Of a stretch of 52,831 nucleotides of DNA, positions 40,868 through 50,080 are shown piece after piece. The DNA comes from Thioalkalivibrio thiocyanoxidans ARh2 (GTDB lineage: Bacteria > Pseudomonadota > Gammaproteobacteria > Ectothiorhodospirales > Ectothiorhodospiraceae). Position 1 is the first letter of the stretch. The number at the start of each line of letters is the position of its first letter. A model generated the notes under the pieces. The model saw nothing but the letters and a program-made list of their open reading frames with translations, ran no database searches and was not told the origin of the DNA. A program made the translations under genes and the position numbers. The stretch is taken from positions 1-52,831 of the forward strand of contig NZ_ARQK01000041.1 of the NCBI RefSeq assembly GCF_000385215.1, given 5' to 3'.

Positions 40868-41153
40868 CACCCTAACCGTGATCCTGATCCTCGCCGGGCT
40901 GGTGTTCTTCGCGGCCGGGACGGCCGGGCTGCTGCGCTTCCCGGATGTCTACTCCCGCCTGCACGCCCTGACCAAGGCGGACAACGTCGGCCTGGGTCTG
41001 GTGATTCTCGGCCTGATGCTCCAGGCGGGGGGTCCGGCGGACATCCTCAAGCTGTTCCTGATCTGGGTGCTGGTCCTGGCGGCCGGCACCACCGCTGCGC
41101 ACATGGTCGCGCAGCGCACCTGGACCCACGGGGAATTCGAGTCCGATCGATGA
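40854..41153 (+). CDS. mrpG: Mrp antiporter subunit G
   Basis: 99 residues from ATG 40854, with AAGGA upstream. Three TM helices; GLLRFPDVYSRLHALTKADN is the MnhG signature. It overlaps mrpF and, by 4 nt, the next gene. Confidence 0.93.
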   Translation: MMIANTLTVILILAGLVFFAAGTAGLLRFPDVYSRLHALTKADNVGLGLVILGLMLQAGGPADILKLFLIWVLVLAAGTTAAHMVAQRTWTHGEFESDR

Positions 41154-42145
41154 GCGACCTGCTCCTCGTCGTCTTCGACCTGGTCCTCCTGGTCGGGCTC
41201 CTCGGGGTGGCCTGGCGCTGCCTGGCAAGTACCGACCTGTTCCGCGCGGTGGTGCTGTTCATCACCTTCGGGCTGCTACTGGCGCTGGCCTGGGTCCGCC
41301 TGGAGGCTCCTGACATCGCCCTGGCCGAGGCTGCGATTGGTGCCGGTATCACCGGTGCCCTGCTGCTGGTCACGCTGGAGCGGCTGCGCAGCATCGTGGT
41401 CGAACGTCGCCGCGGGCAGCCCGACGAGCCACCCGATCCCGCCGGCGCCGATGCCCTGCTCCATGCCCTGCATGATCCCCCGCCCCCCCGACGGACCTTT
41501 GTCCCGGCGCTGACCTTTGCCCTGGTGGTGGGCGGGCTCATGGTCACCGCGCTGTGGCACCAGCCGGACGCCGTGGGGCTTGAACCGGTGGTGGATGAAC
41601 ACATGGATGTTTCGGGAGTCGATCACCCGATCACCGCCGTGCTGTTGAACTTCCGCGCCTACGACACCTTCCTGGAGCTGGCGATCGTGCTGATCGCGCT
41701 GTTGGGGGCCTGGTCACTGGGACGCTACGACCGCCTGCCGGCGCGCCCGGCACCCGGCCCGATCCTGCCCGGGACCCTCCGGCTCCTGGTGCCGGTCGCG
41801 ATTGTCACGGGCGTGTATATCCTCTGGGCGGGCAGCCATGCGCCGGGCGGTGCATTTCAGGCCGGGGCCATCCTCGGTGCCGCCGGCATACTTCTGGTCC
41901 TCGCGCGCCCGCGTGACCTCCCCATGGCCCCCAGCTCACCGCTACGACTGGGGCTGGCCGCAGGGGTCGCCCTGTTCCTCGCGATCGGTATCGTCGGGCT
42001 GTTGATCGGGCCGGGGCTGCTTGGCTATCCGCCCGCATGGGCCTATCCCCTGATCATCGTGATCGAGGTCGCGGCCACGCTGTCCATCGCACTCACCCTG
42101 GTGGCACTGTTCATCGCCGGACGCCCTGCTGGAGACGATCGCTGA
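41150..42145 (+). CDS. mrpB: MbhD-MbhE-MrpB fusion subunit
   Basis: 331 residues combining three modules. ~1-85 is a DUF4040/MbhD-like domain (LEAPDIALAEAAIGAGITGA), equivalent to part of the C-terminus of MrpA. ~145-200 is MbhE-like (ITAVLLNFRAYDTFLELAIV). ~210-325 is MnhB/MrpB (VTGVYILWAGSHAPGGAFQA). In Bacillus-type Mrp the first two are the tail of MrpA; here they are detached from MrpA and joined to MrpB. This resembles the membrane part of archaeal Mbh hydrogenases, though no hydrogenase genes are present. Overlaps on both sides. Confidence 0.87.
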   Translation: MSDLLLVVFDLVLLVGLLGVAWRCLASTDLFRAVVLFITFGLLLALAWVRLEAPDIALAEAAIGAGITGALLLVTLERLRSIVVERRRGQPDEPPDPAGADALLHALHDPPPPRRTFVPALTFALVVGGLMVTALWHQPDAVGLEPVVDEHMDVSGVDHPITAVLLNFRAYDTFLELAIVLIALLGAWSLGRYDRLPARPAPGPILPGTLRLLVPVAIVTGVYILWAGSHAPGGAFQAGAILGAAGILLVLARPRDLPMAPSSPLRLGLAAGVALFLAIGIVGLLIGPGLLGYPPAWAYPLIIVIEVAATLSIALTLVALFIAGRPAGDDR

Positions 42146-42546
42146 TGGAGTGGCTCGCCCAGCAACTGGCACCGGGGCTGATCTATCCCACAGCCGGCGC
42201 AATCCTCTTTGCGCTGGGGTTGTACGGGCTGATCCGCCGCCACCACCTGGTACTGCGCATCCTTGCGCTGAACATCATGGGCTCCGGCGTCTTCATGGTG
42301 CTGCTCGGCATTGCCGCGCGTGGCGAGGGTCCACCGGATCCGGTGGCGCAGGCCCTCACGCTGACCGGCATCGTGGTCGCGGTCAGCGCGACCGCCTTCG
42401 CCCTGGCGCTGGTCGTGCGCCTGACACGCATCACGGGGCAGGCGGTGATGCTCCCCGGCCCACCGGACGATCACGCGCCGGTAGACGACATCTCGCGCGA
42501 GGAGCATGCCCCCTCCGCGGAATACGACCGGGAGCATCGCGAATGA
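42145..42546 (+). CDS. mrpC: Mrp antiporter subunit C
   Basis: 133 residues, NuoK-like. Three TM helices: TAGAILFALGLYGLIRRHHL, LALNIMGSGVFMVLLGIAAR and ALTLTGIVVAVSATAFALAL (LTGIVV is the conserved I-V-V segment). An acidic polar tail of ~30 residues follows. Start ATG overlaps the upstream TGA by one base. Confidence 0.92.
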   Translation: MEWLAQQLAPGLIYPTAGAILFALGLYGLIRRHHLVLRILALNIMGSGVFMVLLGIAARGEGPPDPVAQALTLTGIVVAVSATAFALALVVRLTRITGQAVMLPGPPDDHAPVDDISREEHAPSAEYDREHRE

Positions 42547-44027
42547 ACGAAGCGGCCCCTGCGATGCTCCCGCTGGCGATCAGCGGCCTGGTGGCCCTGT
42601 CCCTGGCGCTGGCCATCCTGGCCACCGTCTGGCCGCGCCAGGCACACCGGATCGGGGGCTACGGCGCAGTGGTCGTCACCGCCTCCGTGCTGACACTGAG
42701 CGCCCTGTTCCTGGCCGCGGGGCCCGAACCCGAGTCCGCCGCCACGCGCGTGGCACTGGGCGGCTGGGAGGCCCCGCTGGGGCTGATGCTGCACCTCGAT
42801 GGCCTGTCGATGACGCTGCTGGTTCTCACCGCCGTGGTCGGGCTGGCCACCAGCCTGTACAGCCTGGGCTACGTGCACGACCCGATCGAACGCCGCCAGT
42901 TCTGGCCTCTCTGGCTGTGGCTGTGGGCCGGGCTGAACATGCTGTTGCTCTCCGGTGATGCGTTCAACCTGTACATCACGCTGGAGGTGGTGTCGCTCTC
43001 GGCCGTGGCGCTGGTGGCATTCACCGGTACCGCAGCCGCCGTCTCCGGGGCGATGCGCTATCTGCTGGTCAACATCCTCGGCTCGCTCAGCTTTTTGATG
43101 GGGGTCGTACTGCTGTTCGGAGAACACGGCGTGCTCGATCTGGTGTTGCTGGAGGCCCGCACCGAGATCGGCCCCACCGAGCGCATGGCGGCGGTACTGA
43201 TGACCGCCGGGCTGATGGTGAAGGCGGCCCTGTTCCCGCTGCATGTCTGGCTCGCCCCGGCACACGGCTCCGCCCCGGCACCTGTCAGCGCGGTGCTCTC
43301 CGGTCTGGTGGTCACCGGCTCGTTCTACCTGATCCTGCGCCTGTGGATGGGGCCCTTTGCCCCGCTGGCCACACCGGCGTTCGGCATCCTGGTGGGTCTG
43401 CTCGGCGTGGCCGCGCTGGTCTGGGGCTCGGCCCAGGCCCTGCGCGCGGGGCGGCTGAAATCCATCGTCGCCTACTCGACGGTGGCCCAGTTCGGCTATC
43501 TGCTGATCGCCTTCCCGCTGATGCTGGTGGACCCCGAGGCGTGGAAGGTGGTGGTGTTCTTCGCCGTCGTCCACGCCCTGGCCAAGGCCTCCGTCTTTCT
43601 TGCCGCCGGCACGCTGCAACACGCGGCCGGTCATGATCGCGTGGCCGAGATGGGCGCTATCCTGCGCGCGCGCGGGCGCACGGTATTTGCGCTCGGGCTG
43701 GCTGGGGTAAGCCTGATGGGCCTGCCCTTTACCGGCGGCTTCATCGCCAAGTACCTGCTGCTGGAGGCGGGCCTCGGCACAATCCTGGCGGGCAGCCTGA
43801 TCGGCGTGCTCTGGGTAGTCGCAATTGCCGGGGGCGGGCTGCTCGCTGCCGGCTACGTGCTGCGCATGGTGGCCCCGGCCTTTCACCACGGGCCCCGGGA
43901 CGCCGGCGAGGCGGTCTCGCCCTGGATGGACTGGGTGCCCCTGGGGCTGGCCGTGGTCGCGGCCGCCGCCGGGTTCGCCGGCACCCTGACCCTGCACACC
44001 CTGACACTGACGCCGGGGGCGCCATGA
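42543..44027 (+). CDS. mrpD: Mrp antiporter subunit D (ND5/NuoN-like), first copy
   Basis: 494 residues, ~14 TM helices. The conserved TM5 Glu is Glu148 (YITLEVVSLSAVAL). The TM7 Lys sits in MVKAALFPLHVWLAPAHGSA, and a second Lys/His relay is in VHALAKASVFLAAGTLQHAA. This is a proton-translocating antiporter subunit. ATGA overlaps both ends. The order E-F-G-(D/E-B)-C-D matches Mbh-type membrane modules. Confidence 0.92.
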   Translation: MNEAAPAMLPLAISGLVALSLALAILATVWPRQAHRIGGYGAVVVTASVLTLSALFLAAGPEPESAATRVALGGWEAPLGLMLHLDGLSMTLLVLTAVVGLATSLYSLGYVHDPIERRQFWPLWLWLWAGLNMLLLSGDAFNLYITLEVVSLSAVALVAFTGTAAAVSGAMRYLLVNILGSLSFLMGVVLLFGEHGVLDLVLLEARTEIGPTERMAAVLMTAGLMVKAALFPLHVWLAPAHGSAPAPVSAVLSGLVVTGSFYLILRLWMGPFAPLATPAFGILVGLLGVAALVWGSAQALRAGRLKSIVAYSTVAQFGYLLIAFPLMLVDPEAWKVVVFFAVVHALAKASVFLAAGTLQHAAGHDRVAEMGAILRARGRTVFALGLAGVSLMGLPFTGGFIAKYLLLEAGLGTILAGSLIGVLWVVAIAGGGLLAAGYVLRMVAPAFHHGPRDAGEAVSPWMDWVPLGLAVVAAAAGFAGTLTLHTLTLTPGAP

Positions 44028-45547
44028 ACGACGGCGGCTGGCTGCTCCTCGCCATCCTGATGAGTTCGCTGGGCCCGGGCCTGGCGATCTTCTTCCTGCC
44101 CGAACGGCGCTACGGGCTGCGGACCCTGCTGAACCTCGGCGGCTCCGGCACCAAGCTGTTGCTGATCGGCTGGCTGCTGCTGGGCGTCCTGCGCGGCGAC
44201 GAATACCACTTCAGCGTGCCCCTGCTGCCGGGGATCGACTTCGTGCTTGCGGCGGATGCCCTGTCGCTGCTGTTCGCCACGCTGTCGGCCGTGCTGTGGT
44301 TCGTGACCACGGTCTACGCGATCGGCTACCTGGAGGGATCGCCACGGCGCAGCCGATTTTTTGGGTTCTTTTCCCTTTGTATCAGCGCCACCGTCGGGAT
44401 CGCGCTGTCGGGCAACCTGATCACCCTGCTGATCTTCTACGAGCTGCTGACGCTGGCCACCTGGCCGCTGGTGGTGCACCGCGGCACGCCCGCCGCCCTG
44501 CGCGCCGGACGGCTGTATCTGGCCTACACGCTGACCAGCGGGTTGGTGCTGTTCACCGCGATTGTCTGGCTGACCCTGCTGGCCGGGGCCGAGTCCTTCG
44601 TGCCAGGCGGCTACCTCGGCGACCTCGCGACCACGCACGAGACTGCGCTCAAGGTGCTGTTCGTGATGCTGATGATCGGGTTCGGGGTGAAGGCGGCTTT
44701 GGTGCCCCTGCACTCCTGGCTGCCGATCGCGATGGTCGCACCCGCGCCGGTGAGCGCCCTGCTGCACGCGGTCGCGGTGGTCAAGGCCGGGGCCTTCGGG
44801 ATCGTGCGAGTGGTGAATGACGTCTACGGCGCCGAGGTCGCGATGGAACTCGGGCTCGCCGCGGGGCTGGTGGTGGTCGCCGCGATCACCATCCTGTACG
44901 GCTCGATCCAGGCCCTGCGCACGGACGACCTGAAACAGCGGCTGGCCTTCTCCACCGTCAGCCAGGTCTCGTACATCGTGCTGGGGGTCGCGCTGGCCGG
45001 GCCGCTGGGGGTCATCGGCGGGCTGGTGCACCTGGTCCATCAGGGGATCACCAAGATCACGCTGTTCTTCTGTGCCGGCAACTTCGCCGAGACCCTCGGC
45101 ATCCACAAGATCAGCGAGCTCGACGGCGTGGGCCGGCGCATGCCGCTGACCATGCTGGCCTTCACCCTGGGCGCCCTGGGCATGATCGGGCTGCCGCCGC
45201 TCGCGGGCTTCGTGACCAAATGGCATCTGGGTCTGGGAGCGCTGGAGGCCCAGTTCCACTGGGTACTGGCGGTGCTGGTCGCCAGCGGCCTGCTCAATGC
45301 CGCGTATTTCCTGCCGCCCGTGATCCGCGGCTGGCTGGGCGAGCGACGCACGCCCTGGCACGAGCATCTGGTCGAGCATAGCGGCCCCACGCGCTTCGAG
45401 ACCCACTGGATGCTGCTGTTCCCGACGTTGTTCGTCGCAGCGCTGAGCCTGCTCGGCGGTCTCCTGGCCGGGATGAGCCTGAGCCCGCTCGACTGGGTGA
45501 CCCTGATCGTGGAACGCGACTACTCGATCCCGGGGTTCGCACCATGA
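44024..45547 (+). CDS. ND5/NuoL-like antiporter subunit, second copy
   Basis: 507 residues, ~14 TM helices. TM5 Glu140 is kept (LIFYELLTLATW), as are VKAALVPLHSWLPIAMVAPA with its Lys, VVKAGAFGIVRV, and HQGITKITLFFCAGNFAE. It differs enough from the first copy to be a distinct paralog. It is probably a second proton channel of the complex. No C-terminal amphipathic lateral helix as in NuoL is seen. Confidence 0.9.
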   Translation: MNDGGWLLLAILMSSLGPGLAIFFLPERRYGLRTLLNLGGSGTKLLLIGWLLLGVLRGDEYHFSVPLLPGIDFVLAADALSLLFATLSAVLWFVTTVYAIGYLEGSPRRSRFFGFFSLCISATVGIALSGNLITLLIFYELLTLATWPLVVHRGTPAALRAGRLYLAYTLTSGLVLFTAIVWLTLLAGAESFVPGGYLGDLATTHETALKVLFVMLMIGFGVKAALVPLHSWLPIAMVAPAPVSALLHAVAVVKAGAFGIVRVVNDVYGAEVAMELGLAAGLVVVAAITILYGSIQALRTDDLKQRLAFSTVSQVSYIVLGVALAGPLGVIGGLVHLVHQGITKITLFFCAGNFAETLGIHKISELDGVGRRMPLTMLAFTLGALGMIGLPPLAGFVTKWHLGLGALEAQFHWVLAVLVASGLLNAAYFLPPVIRGWLGERRTPWHEHLVEHSGPTRFETHWMLLFPTLFVAALSLLGGLLAGMSLSPLDWVTLIVERDYSIPGFAP

Positions 45548-47268
45548 ACGCCGTCCTGTGGCTCGCGATTCCCCTGATCCCGCTGCTGCTGGCGATACTG
45601 ATCGGGTTGCGGCCGCACCGGACCCGCTTCAACCGCTGGGTCCCCTGGGCGGCGTTCCCCGGGCTTGTGCTTGCGGCGTTTGGCGGCGAACTCGAGCCTG
45701 CCGCGCTGGACTGGCTGATGCTGAACACCCTGCTGGGGCTCGATCCCCTGGGACGCGCCTTCCTCGCGCTGACGGCGGGGCTATGGCTGGCCGCGGGACT
45801 TTTTGCGCTGGGTGACCGCCAGGACGATCCCCTGCGCCATCGCTTCTACGCATTCTGGCTGCTGGCACTCTCCGGGAATCTGGGCCTGGTCCTCGCGCAG
45901 GACGCCCTGAGCTTTTACCTGTTTTTCTCGCTGATGAGCCTGGCGGCCTATGGCCTGGTGGTGCACTTCAATACCGCGGAGGCCTGGCGGGCCGGGCGCA
46001 TCTATCTGATCCTGGCGGTGGTCGGCGAGATCCTGCTGTTCGCGGGCTTTGCCATGGCCATCCACGAGGCCGGTGGCGATACGCGGCTGGTCGCGATCGC
46101 CGAGGCACGCCCCGAGGGCTGGGGGCTAGCATTGCTGGTGCTCGGTTTCGGCATCAAGGCGGGCATGCTTCCCCTGCATTTCTGGCTGCCACTGGCCCAC
46201 CCGGCCGCACCGGTCGCGGCCAGCGCCGTGCTGTCGGGGGCGATGATCAAGGCGGGCCTGCTGGGCTGGCTGCGCGTATTGCCGCTGGACGAGACCGGCC
46301 ACGCGGTTCTGGGCGAGACGCTGGTACTGCTGGGCCTGTCGGCGGCCTTCCTCGCCGCGCTCGCCGGGGTCCTGCAGTCGCGTCCCAAGACCATCCTCGC
46401 GTACTCCAGCATCAGCCAGATGGGGCTGATGACGGCAGGGGTCGGACTGGCACTCGTCCTGCCCGATCTGCGCGCCTGGCTGCTGATGGCCGTCACCCTC
46501 TACGCCGTGCACCACGGCTTTGCCAAGGGTGCGCTGTTCCTGGCCGCCGGGATGACCACACAGCGCCCGGCGACCGGCGCGGGCCGTCTGGCCTTTTTCC
46601 TGTTCGCGGTGTTGCCAGCACTGGCCCTGGCCGGGATGCCGATGACCAGCGGCGCACTGGCCAAGAACACCCTGAAAGACCCGCTGTACGACGCGGACCT
46701 GGCCGGCTGGATGGCTCATACGGAATTCGCCCTGACACTGGCGGCCGCGGGCACGACCCTCCTGATGCTGCGTTTTCTCTGGCGCTGGCACCAGGTGCAG
46801 AAAGACGCGGAGACACCCTCGCGCGCGGACTCCCGCCGCTGGTGGGCCTGGGGCGGCCTGGCGGGCATGTCGCTGGTCTTCCCCCTGCTGGGGGTGGCGG
46901 TCGCCCCACCGGAGCAGGTCCCGACCTGGGTCGTGCTGACGGGCCTGAGCCTTGTCTGGCCGATCGGCGTGGGTCTGGTCCTGGGGCTGCTGGCCTGGCG
47001 ATCGCTCCGCGATCGCGATCGGCCATGGCTCCAGGAGGGCGATCTCGTCGTGCCGCTGGAGTGGCTCGCGCACGCCGCCCAGCGCCTGTGGCACAGCCGC
47101 CCCGCACGGATCGGCGACGGGCGCCACCCGGCGCGCCTGCGCTGGATGCGGTACCGGCTGCGTGAACGCCTGGAGCTGGCCGAGCACGTACTCACGCGCT
47201 GGGAGACGATTGGCCTGCTGTTCGCCGCCGCGATGCTGGGACTCTACCTGACCCTCTGGGCCGGTTAA
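45544..47268 (+). CDS. ND5-like antiporter subunit, third copy, lacking the TM5 Glu
   Basis: 574 residues, ~14 TM helices and a ~130-residue C-terminal extension that ends in another TM helix (TIGLLFAAAMLGLYLTLWAG). The TM7 Lys region IKAGMLPLHFWLPLAHPAAP and HHGFAKGALFLAAGM are intact. At the TM5 position where its two paralogs have Glu, it has Ser129 (YLFFSLMSLAAYGLV). In ND5-family channels that Glu pairs with the TM7 Lys and is needed for pumping, so this copy may be structural or use another acid. Last gene of the operon. Confidence 0.9.
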   Translation: MNAVLWLAIPLIPLLLAILIGLRPHRTRFNRWVPWAAFPGLVLAAFGGELEPAALDWLMLNTLLGLDPLGRAFLALTAGLWLAAGLFALGDRQDDPLRHRFYAFWLLALSGNLGLVLAQDALSFYLFFSLMSLAAYGLVVHFNTAEAWRAGRIYLILAVVGEILLFAGFAMAIHEAGGDTRLVAIAEARPEGWGLALLVLGFGIKAGMLPLHFWLPLAHPAAPVAASAVLSGAMIKAGLLGWLRVLPLDETGHAVLGETLVLLGLSAAFLAALAGVLQSRPKTILAYSSISQMGLMTAGVGLALVLPDLRAWLLMAVTLYAVHHGFAKGALFLAAGMTTQRPATGAGRLAFFLFAVLPALALAGMPMTSGALAKNTLKDPLYDADLAGWMAHTEFALTLAAAGTTLLMLRFLWRWHQVQKDAETPSRADSRRWWAWGGLAGMSLVFPLLGVAVAPPEQVPTWVVLTGLSLVWPIGVGLVLGLLAWRSLRDRDRPWLQEGDLVVPLEWLAHAAQRLWHSRPARIGDGRHPARLRWMRYRLRERLELAEHVLTRWETIGLLFAAAMLGLYLTLWAG

Positions 47269-47278
47269 GGAAGCACAC

Positions 47279-47307
47279 AAAAAAGGCCGGCCCGAAAGGG
47301 CCGGCCT
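47279..47307 (-). terminator. Rho-independent terminator of the alpha/beta hydrolase
   Basis: AGGCCGGCCC-GAAA-GGGCCGGCCT (47284-47307), followed on the minus strand by TTTTTG. It also ends the convergent antiporter operon as a stem without a U-tract. Confidence 0.85.
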
Positions 47308-47327
47308 GATGGCCTCCGGTTGCCCGA

Positions 47328-48227
47328 TCAGTGCTGATCGAGGAAGTCGGCGGTGAAGTCCACCACGTCATCGGCGAAGAAATCGCGGAAGAAGTGATCC
47401 GCACCATCGACCGTTTTCACGGTGATGTGCTCCTTGTCCTCGACCGCATCCATCCGCTCCGGCAGATCCGCCACCACGTCATCCTCGGACCCGATCACCA
47501 CGAGCGTCGGGGTCTGGATGCCGTCGATCACGCTGGGCGTATCGTGGACGGGGGCGGGATCGTAGTAACTCAGGAATGCATGCGGTGCGACGTCCAGCTC
47601 GCCACATTGCAGAAAGCGCACACCTTCCAGCATGGAGCCGTCACCACGATCGTGCTTCTCCTGGGCGCGGGCCAGTACTTCACCCAGTGGTTCGTCGGCC
47701 TGCTCTTCGTAGTCCGCGGAGGCCTTCTCGGCGTCGAAGGTGGACGGGGCGACCACGACCATCGCCCGGATGTCGTCCGGGTCGTGTTCGGTCAGATAAC
47801 GCGCCACCTGGTTACCGCCGCGCGAGTGCCCGAACAGGGTGACCGGGCCATAGCCCTCACCCTGCAGCCATTCCTGCCAGAGGGCGAGCTCCTTCAGGTG
47901 CTCGTCCACGCCATGGTGAATCGGCGCATCACACTGGAACATGCCCTCGCGCCCGTCGATCCCGTAGCTGAGGTTGATGGACAGCGTATTGTGGCCCCGG
48001 TCGGCCAGCTGATCCTGGACCGCCTGCATGACCTCCATGCGGCCATGGGCCAGCGTGCCGTGCAGCATCAGCACCACACCGTCCTCGGGCGAGGCACCGG
48101 CCCCCTCCTGGAAATGACCGATCAGGGTCAGGTCGTCATGTTCCAGCGTGACCTTCTCGGCCGCGAACGCCGGGGCGGAGACCAGGGCAGCGGCCGCACA
48201 GGCCGCAGTGATCCATGAATACCGCAT
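47328..48227 (-). CDS. Secreted alpha/beta-hydrolase
   Basis: 299 residues with a signal peptide (~1-22, ending AFA). MLHGTLAHGRMEVMQAVQD holds the oxyanion loop, GHSRGGNQVA the nucleophile Ser, VIGSEDDVVADLP the Asp and VDGADHFFRDF the His. It is a complete periplasmic serine hydrolase. The substrate is unknown; small esters or lipids are typical. Two Cys (FQCDAP and LQCGE) may form a disulfide. Confidence 0.85.
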   Translation of the reverse strand: MRYSWITAACAAAALVSAPAFAAEKVTLEHDDLTLIGHFQEGAGASPEDGVVLMLHGTLAHGRMEVMQAVQDQLADRGHNTLSINLSYGIDGREGMFQCDAPIHHGVDEHLKELALWQEWLQGEGYGPVTLFGHSRGGNQVARYLTEHDPDDIRAMVVVAPSTFDAEKASADYEEQADEPLGEVLARAQEKHDRGDGSMLEGVRFLQCGELDVAPHAFLSYYDPAPVHDTPSVIDGIQTPTLVVIGSEDDVVADLPERMDAVEDKEHITVKTVDGADHFFRDFFADDVVDFTADFLDQH

Positions 48228-48252
48228 CGCAATCTCCTTGGGTCGGGTTTGG

Positions 48253-48280
48253 AGTCATTCTAGTAATCCCGCGAATGACT
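48253..48280. promoter_or_regulatory. Inverted repeat in the divergent hydrolase/glcD gap
   Basis: AGTCATTC (48253-48260) and GAATGACT (48273-48280) are perfect inverted copies with a 12-nt spacer, 26 bp upstream of the hydrolase start. The rest of the 238-bp gap shows nothing else. Possible operator. Confidence 0.3.
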
Positions 48281-48465
48281 AGACCATCGCAGAACAGGAA
48301 TAATTCCCGATACGAACTCTGCTTATGGCATACGCCGCTGCGCCCGACCCAATCAGCGCTTGCCGGGACCAAGAGACAACACGAAGTGCCACGGACATTT
48401 CCCGCACCGGTCACCGCCTGTAACCTGAAGGACCAATCCCCGCTCCGGACTCCCCTGACCACACC

Positions 48466-49962
48466 ATGAGTGCCGAACAGCCCCTGACCCCGGATTCCAC
48501 TGCGCTCGATGCGCTGGCGGCCGCCATCGAGGTCCTGCAGCGGGAGCTGCCCGCGGATCGCCTGATCCTGGAGGCGCACGAGCGCCGCACCTACGAATGT
48601 GACGGGCTGTCCGCCTATCGCCAGACACCCGGCGCGGTTGCGCTGCCACAGACGCGAGAGGAACTGCTCACCTGCCTGCGGGTGTGCCGCGAGCACCAGG
48701 TTCCCATCATCCCCCGCGGGGCAGGCACGGGGCTCTCGGGCGGGGCCCTGCCCAGTGCCATCGGGTTGCTGCTGTCCCTCGCACGTTTCAATTGCATCCT
48801 GGAGATCGACGCCGACAATCGCTGCGCGGTCGTGCAGCCCGGCGTCCGCAACCTCGCCATTTCCGAGGCCGCGGCCCCCCAGGGCCTCTACTATGCCCCG
48901 GACCCCTCCTCCCAGATCGCCTGTTCGATTGGCGGCAATGTCGCCGAGAACGCCGGCGGCGTGCACTGCCTGAAATACGGCCTCACGGTACACAACGTAC
49001 TGGGGCTGGAGATGGTTACGCTGGATGGCGAGATCATCCGCCTGGGGGGCAAGACCCTGGACACCGCGGGCCCCGACCTGCTGGCGTTGATGATCGGCTC
49101 CGAGGGGATGCTCGGGATCGTCACCGAGGTCACGGTGCGCCTGCTGCCCCGTGCGGAACGCACCCAGGTCCTGCTGGCGAGCTTCGACGAGGTCGAGGCC
49201 GCCGGGCGCGCGGTAGCCGGGATCATCGCGGCCGGACTGATCCCGGCCGGCCTGGAGATGATGGACAACGCCGCGATCCGCGCAGCCGAGGACTTCGTCC
49301 ATGCCGGCTACCCGGTGGATGCCGCCGCGATCCTGCTGTGCGAGCTCGACGGCACCAATGCCGAGGTCTCCGAGGACATCATGGTGGTGCGCCGCAAGCT
49401 GCTCGAACTGGGTGCCACCGAGGTGCGCACCGCGCGCGACGCACAGGAGCAGGCCCTGTTCTGGGCCGGGCGCAAGGCCGCGTTTCCGGCCGCAGGCCGG
49501 ATCTCGCCGGACTACTACTGCATGGACGGGACCATCCCCCGTCACCAGCTCGGAACCGTGCTCGAGCGCATCAATGCGCTGTCGCGCGAGCACGGACTGG
49601 GCGTATGCAACGTCTTCCATGCCGGCGACGGCAACCTGCACCCCCTGATCCTCTACGACGCCAACCAGCCCGGCCAGCTGGAAACGGCCGAGGCCTTCGG
49701 GCAGCAGATCCTGGAGCTGTGCGTGGAGGTCGGCGGGACCGTGACTGGCGAACACGGCGTAGGGGTCGAGAAGCTCGACGGGATGTGCGTGCAATTCGCC
49801 CCCGTCGAGCTCGAGCAGTTCCATCGGCTGCGACAGGCCTTCGACCCGCTCGGCCTGCTCAATCCCGGCAAGGCCGTGCCGACACTGGCTCGCTGCGCCG
49901 AGTTCGGGCGCCAGCACGTGCATGGCGGCCAATTACCGCATCCTGACCTGCCGCGCCTTTGA
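48466..49962 (+). CDS. glcD: FAD-linked oxidase, glycolate oxidase GlcD-like
   Basis: 498 residues. FAD-binding PCMH domain (~55-235): IPRGAGTGLSGGALP is the pyrophosphate loop, YYAPDPSSQIACSIGGNVAE and NAGGVHCLKYGLT the rest. A C-terminal FAD-linked oxidase domain has VFHAGDGNLHPLILYD and GGTVTGEHGVGVEK, the metal/substrate-binding His-rich loops of GlcD/D-lactate dehydrogenase enzymes. It oxidises a 2-hydroxyacid. glcE and glcF do not follow within the window, so it may be a D-lactate dehydrogenase-like relative rather than a three-subunit glycolate oxidase. Confidence 0.88.
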   Translation: MSAEQPLTPDSTALDALAAAIEVLQRELPADRLILEAHERRTYECDGLSAYRQTPGAVALPQTREELLTCLRVCREHQVPIIPRGAGTGLSGGALPSAIGLLLSLARFNCILEIDADNRCAVVQPGVRNLAISEAAAPQGLYYAPDPSSQIACSIGGNVAENAGGVHCLKYGLTVHNVLGLEMVTLDGEIIRLGGKTLDTAGPDLLALMIGSEGMLGIVTEVTVRLLPRAERTQVLLASFDEVEAAGRAVAGIIAAGLIPAGLEMMDNAAIRAAEDFVHAGYPVDAAAILLCELDGTNAEVSEDIMVVRRKLLELGATEVRTARDAQEQALFWAGRKAAFPAAGRISPDYYCMDGTIPRHQLGTVLERINALSREHGLGVCNVFHAGDGNLHPLILYDANQPGQLETAEAFGQQILELCVEVGGTVTGEHGVGVEKLDGMCVQFAPVELEQFHRLRQAFDPLGLLNPGKAVPTLARCAEFGRQHVHGGQLPHPDLPRL

Positions 49963-50080
49963 GTAACCACAGACCAATACTTCCCGGAACGCCTTTCCAC
50001 AATTGGGAAGAACAACAAAGATCGCGTGGCATCGAAACACTACCCTTGGGTTAGCCATCCAGCTTTCCCATGCGTTGCCC

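Noticed and set aside
39984-47268. Complex I or a membrane-bound hydrogenase operon
   Set aside because: No NiFe, iron-sulfur or flavin subunits are present; MrpE, MrpF and MrpG are diagnostic of antiporter-type modules.
48136-49932. 598-residue open frame opposite the GlcD-like gene
   Set aside because: Antisense shadow of conserved FAD-binding motifs; Asp/Gly/Gln/Val-biased composition.
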